A DNA stretch of 9,705 nucleotides from Thermoplasmata archaeon (GTDB lineage: Archaea; Thermoplasmatota; E2; UBA202; JdFR-43): positions 1-9,705 of the forward strand of contig JAGGXG010000134.1 of NCBI GenBank assembly GCA_021163175.1, written 5' to 3'. The notes beneath the pieces were generated by a model. The model saw only the letters and a program-made list of their open reading frames with translations, made no database searches and had not been told where the DNA came from. A program made the translations under genes and the position numbers. This document shows, piece by piece, positions 5,206 to 9,705 of the stretch (positions are counted from its first letter, which is position 1; each line of letters begins with the position of its first letter).

Positions 5206-5800
5206 TGTAGGCAAATGACTTCGATACCATTATTGTAAAAAGAGTGCCTTTCATCTATGCTCATTCTCGTTTCTTCTATTACCCCATTTATTGCTCCTCT
5301 CTTCATATAATCCATGTAGTTTTTATAATGCTCTTTTGTAGCCATTCTTTCTATCAGCCTTATTGCAATGACAATCCTCTTCTTCTTAGCAATTCCATAG
5401 TCGGCTATACGAAGCATCCATTTTCTTTCAAGATTCTTTTACCTTCTTCAATTATTTCCTTTATTTTCGCTTCCGTATTAGGATGAAGAACAAAAGAATA
5501 AATGAGGCAATCGAAATAGGAAGATGGAAAAGGCGTGGAAGAAATGTCACCCATTATGCATTCAACTCCTTTTTTCTTTGCAGCTTTTAGCATAAGAGGC
5601 GATCTATCAATTCCTATTGCATCAAGACGCTTCAACAAGGCAAGCTGGGCTCCAGTTCCACATCCCATATCAGCTATTCTTTTACATCCATTTTTCATAA
5701 CCATCCCGCTTATCTTTTGCTGCACACCAGCCAGTAATCTTCCAAATATGATATCATATAGAAGTGCAAATCTTCCCTCTTCAGGCATAGTGTTAAACAT
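5202..5800 (-). CDS. Class I SAM-dependent methyltransferase (Methyltransf_11 type), with apparent frameshift
   Basis: The first frame (ATG 5800 to TAG 5405) encodes motif I IADMGCGTGAQLALL, the acidic end of the second strand GIDRSPLMLKAA, GDISSTPFPSSYFDCLIYSFVLHP, and EGKRILKENG just before the stop. The expected next strand, LRIADYG, is found in the -1 frame from 5417 and continues to TAA 5202. One base is therefore missing near 5405-5420. Repaired, the protein has about 199 residues, a normal size. Similar enzymes methylate small molecules such as quinones, and no substrate can be read here. ATG 5788 is an alternative start, since TTTTAAAT lies 22.5 bases upstream of it. The 3' end overlaps the SecB-like gene by four bases. 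Confidence 0.85.
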
Positions 5801-5859
5801 CTTTTCATTTAAAAGAATTACAAAAACTTTATGAGTTGCAACGATATAATATTGATAAA

Positions 5860-6099
5860 ATGAATGAAGGCTTCATATTGTCGAATAAGATAAGAAAGGC
5901 TGTGTTTATTGAAATAGCATCTGGTGAGAAAAGACTTGAAAGAATAGCAAAGAAGCAGCATTTGATAGAAAGAGCCGTAAAAAATGCTGCGGAAGAATTG
6001 AAACAACAGGGTATAATAGAGGAGGGCGAGGATGGCTATCATCTTACAGAAGAAGGAATAAAGCTATATGCCAGGATGAAAGGCAGAGAAGAGCTATAA
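5860..6099 (+). CDS. Winged-helix domain protein; detached N-terminal half of archaeal riboflavin kinase
   Basis: The 79-residue product reads as a compact winged helix: IRKAVFIEIASGEKRLERIAKK (helices 1 and 2), LIERAVKNAAEELKQQGIIEE (recognition helix), then the wing DGYHLTEEGIKLYARM. In many archaea this module is fused to the N-terminus of riboflavin kinase. Here a single TAA separates it from the kinase ATG (TAA at 6097-6099, ATG at 6100), in the same reading frame. It may be made as a separate protein, coupled to the kinase, or joined by read-through. I chose ATG 5860. A TTTATGAG about 28 bases upstream could be its TATA box. Confidence 0.78.
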   Translation: MNEGFILSNKIRKAVFIEIASGEKRLERIAKKQHLIERAVKNAAEELKQQGIIEEGEDGYHLTEEGIKLYARMKGREEL

Positions 6100-6759
6100 A
6101 TGATGGGCGTGGTTATCTCTGGAAAGAAAAAAGCAAAAAAGTTCATGGCTATGGAAGAGTATAAAAGGCAGTTTAAAAATAAACTTGGAATAAATCCCTA
6201 TGAAGGAACTTTAAATGTTATGACGGCATATAAAAAAATTCTGGAAAAGATAGATGGCATAACCATAAATGGCTTTAAAAAAAATGGAAAAAGTTATGGA
6301 AGAGTAAAATGTTTTCCTGTTAGAATTAAAAAATTGAAGGCTGCAATAATAATTCCTGAAAGAAGCAAGGAAGATTATATTGAAATAATCTCCAAACACA
6401 ATTTAAGGGAGAAGCTCAATCTTAAAGATGGTGATGAAATAAAAATAGATTTTGTTCCTTTTGTAAAAGTTAGGAGGAAAATGCTGCTGGATTGCGGAGA
6501 AGATGGAAAGATAAAAATATATTATGAGGAGCCATTTTTAAAAAATCCACTCGTGGAAGAATGTGAAGAAAGAAAAGGTAATAAAATTCTGCCATCTCGC
6601 ATCGTTGCAAGCTTGATCTTCGATGGAGATGAAAAGCAGAGCTTTAAAAAGCTGATTTCATGGACGAAAAAGAGATATTCAATCATGTATCCTCCAGTTT
6701 TAATTGATTATGGCATGCTAAAAGAATGGCAAATCGAAATAAAATGGAATGATGACTAG
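6100..6759 (+). CDS. ribK: Archaeal riboflavin kinase-like protein with altered Gly-rich loop and C-terminal extension
   Basis: Archaeal riboflavin kinase makes FMN using CTP. Residues 1-120 match it: GVVISG, then the strongly conserved QFKNKLGINPYEGTLNV (24-40), YGRVKCFPV (66-74), IIIPERSKEDYIEII (83-97) and NLREKLNLKDGDEIKI (101-116). The usual GLGEG nucleotide-binding segment after VVSG is replaced by a lysine-rich GKKKAKKF. Residues 121-219 are an extra domain that I do not recognise, ending in EWQIEIKW. ATG-ATG starts at the base after the winged-helix stop codon. The gene is convergent with the AIM24 gene, with four bases between the stop codons. It may be an active, divergent RibK or a paralogue with another role. 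Confidence 0.82.
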   Translation: MMGVVISGKKKAKKFMAMEEYKRQFKNKLGINPYEGTLNVMTAYKKILEKIDGITINGFKKNGKSYGRVKCFPVRIKKLKAAIIIPERSKEDYIEIISKHNLREKLNLKDGDEIKIDFVPFVKVRRKMLLDCGEDGKIKIYYEEPFLKNPLVEECEERKGNKILPSRIVASLIFDGDEKQSFKKLISWTKKRYSIMYPPVLIDYGMLKEWQIEIKWNDD

Positions 6760-6763
6760 CCAG

Positions 6764-7498
6764 CTATTTTCCAAGTGTTTCATCAAGGAATGTTCCCAAC
6801 ACGCCGCTTCTGCCCGATGTCTGCTGCTGGCGGGGCAGGAAAGGCGCGAGGGCGGAAGCAAGATTGTGGAGTGTCATGGATTGTATGATTATTTTGCCTG
6901 GCCCCTTTAAAGTTGTGAGGAAAAGACCCTCGCCTCCAAAAAATATTGTTTTTATGCCTTTGACCCTGCTTATATCATAGTCGACGCTACTTTCCCATCC
7001 GACAACGCTTCCAGTATCAACCTTCACCGATTCTCCTTCCTTCAGATCCATTTCAATTAAATCACCACATGCATGAATGAAAGCAGTTCCCCTGCCAGTA
7101 AGGCGTTCCAAAATGAAACCCTCGCCTCCAAAAAATATTGAGCCGAGCCTTTTTTGAAAAGCCACGCTTAATTCAACACCATCTTCAGCGCATAAAAATG
7201 CATCTTTTTGCACGATGAATTCTTTTCCATCTATTTCAATAGCTTTTATTTTTCCCGGTGCGTTTCCAGCAAAAGCAACATAGCCATTGCCATTCGTTGG
7301 ATAAAACTCTGTCATGAAAAATGTCTCTCCCATGAATTTTCTTCCTATTGATTTCAATATTCCTCCTCTGGCCTTGGCTTCCATTTTCATATTGCTGCTC
7401 ATATAAACCATTGAGCCTGCCTCTCCATATACTTTTTCTCCTTCACTAAGCTCAAGCGTCACAATTTGCAGATTATCTCCCGTTATTTTGTATTTCAT
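6764..7498 (-). CDS. AIM24 / TIGR00266 family protein
   Basis: The 244-residue protein belongs to the AIM24-like family (COG2013), which is widespread in bacteria and archaea and shared with a mitochondrial protein; its molecular role is not established. Visible family features are the opening QIVTLELSEGEKVYGEAGSMVYM, the repeated beta-rich IFFGGEGF/IFFGGEGLF segments around 121-127 and 185-191, and GRGTAFIHACGDLIEMDL. The protein is all-beta without signal peptide or membrane segment and has a short Gln/Ser-rich patch near the end (RQQQTSGRSG). It follows the L24 gene on the same strand at the place where S4e would normally be, probably with its own promoter. Confidence 0.9.
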   Translation of the reverse strand: MKYKITGDNLQIVTLELSEGEKVYGEAGSMVYMSSNMKMEAKARGGILKSIGRKFMGETFFMTEFYPTNGNGYVAFAGNAPGKIKAIEIDGKEFIVQKDAFLCAEDGVELSVAFQKRLGSIFFGGEGFILERLTGRGTAFIHACGDLIEMDLKEGESVKVDTGSVVGWESSVDYDISRVKGIKTIFFGGEGLFLTTLKGPGKIIIQSMTLHNLASALAPFLPRQQQTSGRSGVLGTFLDETLGK

Positions 7499-7516
7499 GA
7501 ATTTAATGCTGTTTAA

Positions 7517-7525
7517 AAATAAAAG
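7517..7525 (-). promoter_or_regulatory. Possible TATA box of the AIM24 gene
   Basis: On the minus strand an AAAAC BRE-like element is followed by TTTTATTT, centred about 22-23 bases before ATG 7498. This fits a near-leaderless start, though the match is weaker than at 4704 or 4749. Confidence 0.35.
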
Positions 7526-7574
7526 TTTTGTGAAATATGATGATGGCGGAATAGCGCATCAGTAAAGGTGGAAG

Positions 7575-7587
7575 AAAAATAGATAAA
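7575..7587 (-). terminator. Possible T-rich terminator of the ribosomal-protein operon
   Basis: Immediately after the L24 stop codon the minus strand reads TTTATCTATTTTT, ending in a T5 run. This would suit archaeal intrinsic termination and agrees with the gene string ending here. The tract is short, so the call is tentative. Confidence 0.35.
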
Positions 7588-8199
7588 TTATTCCTTTTCT
7601 TTGGTTTTTTCTTCTACTTCCTCAACTTCTTTTGCTTCTTCTGGTTGTTCTGCTGGCTCTTCTTTTTCTTTGGTTTCGGTTTCTTCTATTTTCTCTTCCT
7701 CCGTTTCGATTTCTTCACTTTCTTCCGCTGCTTCCTCCTCAATCTCCTTCTCCTCTTCCTCTTCAGCTGCCTCTGCTTTCATTGCCTCTTCTTCCATTTC
7801 CTTTATTTGCTCCTCAGCTTCTTTTTCCACAGCCTTCTTTTCCTCCTCGCTTAGCTTTTCTTCAAGCTTGCGGCGCCTCCATGGGTCTGTTAGGTTGAGT
7901 TTGGTTATCATGACATTTGAAGCATGAACTGGATATGGCACACTTTTTCCATCCACCTTCGTTATCGTAACTCCTTCTATCTCTATTTTCTGCCTTTTGA
8001 TATCAACTTTTCTCACTTTCCCTACCCTGCCTTTATAGCTTCCTCTCATGATTTTTACAGTATCTCCTCTTATAACCTGTATGCTTCTCCTCTTATATTT
8101 TAGCATTAAATCCTCCGCCAGATGTGCAGCCACCATCTTCCGCTTTATGTGTTGCGGAGCATTGTAAAAAAACCTTCTCATCTTCCTTGGTTGCGTCAT
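7588..8199 (-). CDS. rpl24: 50S ribosomal protein L24 (uL24) with long Glu-rich C-terminal tail
   Basis: Residues 1-110 are a normal archaeal L24, an early-assembly protein near the exit tunnel: PRKMRRFFYNAP at the start, the KOW segment QVIRGDTVKIMRGSYKGRVGKVRKV (41-65), VPYPVHASNVMITKLNLTD, and the family end WRRRKLEEK. Residues 111-203 are an added tail in which about half of the residues are glutamate (47 of 93 by my count), with Ala, Lys and Thr filling the rest. It is probably a charged helix or disordered. Archaeal L24 is usually near 120 residues. The gene starts four bases after the L14 stop. S4e, the usual next gene, is absent. Confidence 0.93.
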   Translation of the reverse strand: MTQPRKMRRFFYNAPQHIKRKMVAAHLAEDLMLKYKRRSIQVIRGDTVKIMRGSYKGRVGKVRKVDIKRQKIEIEGVTITKVDGKSVPYPVHASNVMITKLNLTDPWRRRKLEEKLSEEEKKAVEKEAEEQIKEMEEEAMKAEAAEEEEEKEIEEEAAEESEEIETEEEKIEETETKEKEEPAEQPEEAKEVEEVEEKTKEKE

Positions 8200-8203
8200 C
8201 TTA

Positions 8204-8602
8204 TCACACTATTATGCTTGCAGCAGCAGCTATACGGGGCCATCTGTCTGCAGCCTCTCTCGCAACAGGCCCCTTTATGGCAGAGCCTTTCATATCTCCT
8301 TCTGGCGTAACAATCACAGCTGCGTTATCTTCAAATTGAACTCGCATACCATCTGGTCGCCTGTATGGCATTCTTTGTCGTATTATGACGGCGTGGAAAA
8401 CCTGGCGCTTCATCTCCGGCTTTCCTTTTTTTACAGTAACAACAACCATGTCGCCGATGCCAGCAGTAGGATATCTTCTATGCACGCCTCTTATGCCCTT
8501 TACCGCTATTATCTCAACCACTCTCGCCCCAGTATTGTCGGCACATTCTAAATATGCCCCTGTTGGCAAGCCTCTCGTTACACTTGCTGCTATTCCCTTC
8601 AT
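8204..8602 (-). CDS. rpl14: 50S ribosomal protein L14 (uL14)
   Basis: The 132-residue protein of the large subunit contacts 23S rRNA and the 30S side at an intersubunit bridge. Family motifs are GAYLECADNTGARVVEIIAVKG (16-37), RRYPTAGIGDMVVVTVKKGKPEMKRQVFHAVIIRQR, and DNAAVIVTPEGDMKGSAIKGPVAREAADRWPRIA near the end. Length and end are normal. The start overlaps the S17 stop by ATGA (8599-8602), and L24 begins four bases after its own stop, so all three are co-translated from one mRNA. Confidence 0.97.
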   Translation of the reverse strand: MKGIAASVTRGLPTGAYLECADNTGARVVEIIAVKGIRGVHRRYPTAGIGDMVVVTVKKGKPEMKRQVFHAVIIRQRMPYRRPDGMRVQFEDNAAVIVTPEGDMKGSAIKGPVAREAADRWPRIAAAASIIV

Positions 8603-8916
8603 TTTTTACCCACCACCACGAAATGTTTTGTCTTGCTTAGAGGACGGCATTCCATTATTACAACTTCATCTCCTTTTTGCACCTCGATGCAGGGCGGCAA
8701 ATGAGCTTTATACCGGCTTGTTCTTTTCTCATATCTTTCATATTTCGGAACATAATGCAATCGCTCTTTCTCCACAACCACTGTTCTCTGCATCGCTGTA
8801 GATACAACAACGCCTTTTATAACTACTCCCCTAACCTTTAAATGCCCGTGCCACGGGCAATTTGGGTCGTCGCATTCCCTTTCTGGCTCTTTAACCTTTA
8901 TTCCTATATCCCTCAT
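8599..8916 (-). CDS. rps17: 30S ribosomal protein S17 (uS17)
   Basis: The 105-residue small-subunit protein binds 16S rRNA and acts early in assembly. The archaeal hallmark CDDPNCPWHGHLKVRG (15-30) is followed by the OB-fold core GVVVSTAMQRTVVVEKERLHYVPKYERYEKRTSRYKAHLPP and the closing GDEVVIMECRPLSKTKHFVVV. Start and stop each overlap the neighbouring genes by ATGA (8913-8916 with rnp1, 8599-8602 with rpl14), which indicates tight translational coupling. Confidence 0.97.
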   Translation of the reverse strand: MRDIGIKVKEPERECDDPNCPWHGHLKVRGVVIKGVVVSTAMQRTVVVEKERLHYVPKYERYEKRTSRYKAHLPPCIEVQKGDEVVIMECRPLSKTKHFVVVGKK

Positions 8917-9161
8917 TTTATCTTCCCTATCCTTTCCTCTGGCCTGTATTTTATTTTCTTTCCTTCCACGATGTTTCCGGCGATTTCAAATGTTGCTATA
9001 TCCTTTGCAATCTTTTTTATTCCCTTTGCTGTTTCTATGACCAGCATATTTTTCGTTTCATCTATTATAACGCCTTCTATTCCTTCCAACGATGGATCGC
9101 TCGAAGTGATTACTTTTGCCTTAAGCCCTATAAACTCTTGCCTTAAAAAATTTTTGCTCAT
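8913..9161 (-). CDS. rnp1: RNase P protein component 1 (Rpp29/Pop4 homologue)
   Basis: The 82-residue protein is the archaeal p29 subunit of RNase P, a Sm-like beta barrel that binds the RNA specificity domain. Diagnostic segments are EFIGLKAKVITSSDPSLEGIEGVIIDETKNMLVIET, then KKIAKDIATFEIAG and a basic C-terminus. Length and location between aIF1 and S17 are those of many archaeal genomes. Both ends overlap their neighbours by ATGA. With rnp2 at 1577-1843 the window holds two RNase P subunits at separate loci. Confidence 0.94.
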   Translation of the reverse strand: MSKNFLRQEFIGLKAKVITSSDPSLEGIEGVIIDETKNMLVIETAKGIKKIAKDIATFEIAGNIVEGKKIKYRPEERIGKIK

Positions 9162-9457
9162 TCTATCTCTACCTTGAATCCCATTTCCTCCAGCTTCTTT
9201 TTCACTTTTTCTTTATGGTCACCCTGCAATTCTATGGTATTTTTCTTTGTTGTACCCCCTGTAGCACATAATTTTTTCAAATCACTTGCTATTCCTTTTA
9301 TATCCACCGATGAATCAAAACCACTTATAACAGTAACAATTTTTCCATAACGGCGTTTCTCACTCGTTATTTTTATTTCCTGTCCTTCTCTTGCAAGTTT
9401 ATCACAAACACAAAGCTCTTTTGGCAAACCACACACTGGGCAAATGTCCCCACTCAT
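9158..9457 (-). CDS. Translation initiation factor aIF1 (SUI1 family)
   Basis: The 99-residue protein is the archaeal homologue of eIF1, which monitors start-codon selection on the small subunit. The N-terminal zinc motif CPVCGLPKELCVC (6-18) is followed by the SUI1 core: EKRRYGKIVTVISGFDSS, KGIASDLKKLCATGGTTKKNTIELQGDH and KKKLEEMGFKVEIE. Length is normal. The start overlaps the L29 stop by ATGA and its own stop overlaps the rnp1 start the same way. A GGGAGG lies about 13 bases upstream of the ATG. Confidence 0.96.
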   Translation of the reverse strand: MSGDICPVCGLPKELCVCDKLAREGQEIKITSEKRRYGKIVTVISGFDSSVDIKGIASDLKKLCATGGTTKKNTIELQGDHKEKVKKKLEEMGFKVEIE

Positions 9458-9651
9458 TCTATTTCTCTTTCCTCCCTCATAATCGTAAGCAATCTCGCAA
9501 TTGTGCGGCGCAAATACTTTATTCGCCCTGGTGATGGAGGTGAGCCGCCCATGGAGGAACGGCCATACTCTTCCATTAGCTCGTTCCTCAATTCCTTCAA
9601 TTTTTTCCTTCTTTCTTCACTGCTCATTGCTCTTATCTCCTTCGCTTTCAT
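9454..9651 (-). CDS. rpl29: 50S ribosomal protein L29 (uL29)
   Basis: The 65-residue two-helix protein sits beside the polypeptide exit tunnel. MKAKEIRAMSSEERRKKLKELRNELMEE is the standard first helix, and SPGRIKYLRRTIARLLTIMREE the second. The connecting loop SSMGGSPPSPGR is typical of archaeal L29. A strong Shine-Dalgarno GGAGGTG precedes the ATG by 10 bases. The start lies 35 bases inside the end of the upstream reading frame, which is unusually long for this operon, where other joins are four-base overlaps. Confidence 0.95.
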   Translation of the reverse strand: MKAKEIRAMSSEERRKKLKELRNELMEEYGRSSMGGSPPSPGRIKYLRRTIARLLTIMREEREIE

Positions 9652-9705
9652 ATTTCTTAAGCACCTCCTTCACCATTTCCTTTAATTTCTCAGCCCTTTT
9701 TATAC
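9617..9705 (-). CDS. rps3: C-terminal end of an upstream gene, probably ribosomal protein S3 (partial)
   Basis: One minus-strand frame is open from the window edge to TGA 9617-9619. It ends with a charged segment, KRAEKLKEMVKEVLKKYESEG followed by DKSNEQ. In archaea the gene before L29 is usually S3, whose C-terminus is variable and charged, so S3 is the contextual guess; no S3 core motif is inside the window. The other two frames stop near the edge, so a shorter upstream gene with the real stop elsewhere cannot be excluded. If real, it overlaps L29 by 35 bases. Confidence 0.5.
   Translation of the reverse strand, partial: IKRAEKLKEMVKEVLKKYESEGDKSNEQ
9662..9668 (-). promoter_or_regulatory. 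Strong Shine-Dalgarno site for L29
   Basis: The minus strand reads GGAGGTG ten bases before ATG 9651, inside the upstream coding frame. It supports this start codon and shows that internal operon genes here use ribosome-binding sites, unlike the leaderless first genes. Confidence 0.75.

Noticed and set aside
6097..6102. In-frame TAA between winged helix and kinase as a recoded (selenocysteine or pyrrolysine) codon
   Set aside because: Those use UGA and UAG, not UAA, and the next codon is an ATG, so an ordinary stop and restart is simpler.
7601..7927. Long plus-strand frames rich in Ser, Leu or Phe opposite the L24 tail
   Set aside because: They are antisense images of GAA/GAG-rich codons in the Glu tail of L24; low complexity, with no start context or homology.
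8122..8801. Plus-strand open frames opposite L24, L14 and S17
   Set aside because: Fully inside convincing ribosomal-protein genes on the other strand; the translations look random and Ser/Leu rich.
1..9705. CRISPR array, insertion sequence, integrase or attachment site
   Set aside because: No regularly spaced repeats, transposase motifs or tRNA-end duplications were seen; the two tRNA genes show no copied 3' ends within the window.

Overview
The window looks like the chromosome of an AT-rich euryarchaeon, most probably of Thermoplasmata affinity. The evidence is an archaeal ribosomal-protein string with aIF1 and an RNase P subunit embedded in it, Pop5 and Rpp29 homologues, an archaeal/eukaryotic-type ProRS, CTP-type (archaeal) riboflavin kinase, and a CoaD-NTPase fusion that I recall being typical of Thermoplasmatales relatives. 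Several first genes have a TATA box about 22-28 nt before the ATG, which suggests leaderless mRNAs. Some internal operon genes instead carry Shine-Dalgarno sequences. No mobile element, CRISPR array or phage gene was seen.

Layout: tRNA-Thr(GGT) (1-73, minus, cut by the window edge) lies divergent from proS (221-1608, plus), which carries an apparent one-base frameshift. A minus-strand group converges on proS: a 56-residue unknown gene followed by rnp2 (Pop5), whose end overlaps proS by 32 bp. Upstream of it are tRNA-Ser(GCT) and a compact operon running 4683 to 2190: small secreted protein, CheY-like receiver, TYW1-related radical SAM protein, CoaD-NTPase fusion. This operon shares a symmetric two-TATA divergent promoter with a plus-strand gene (4777-5205) that I read as an archaeal SecB-like chaperone.

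The centre holds a SAM methyltransferase broken by a second apparent frameshift (minus), a plus-strand pair that together make a split riboflavin kinase (winged helix, stop codon, kinase domain), and an AIM24/TIGR00266 family gene (minus). The right end is the S10-type ribosomal cluster on the minus strand: partial S3 (probable), L29, aIF1, Rpp29, S17, L14, L24. ATGA overlaps join the genes from L29 through L14, and the string stops after L24, whose C-terminus carries a long Glu-rich tail.

Most genes are housekeeping: translation, tRNA maturation, CoA and flavin cofactors. The points most worth checking are the SecB-like gene and its mirror-image promoter with a secreted-protein operon, the split riboflavin kinase that lacks the usual glycine-rich loop, the L24 acidic tail with the early end of the ribosomal cluster, and the two frameshifts, which may be sequencing errors.
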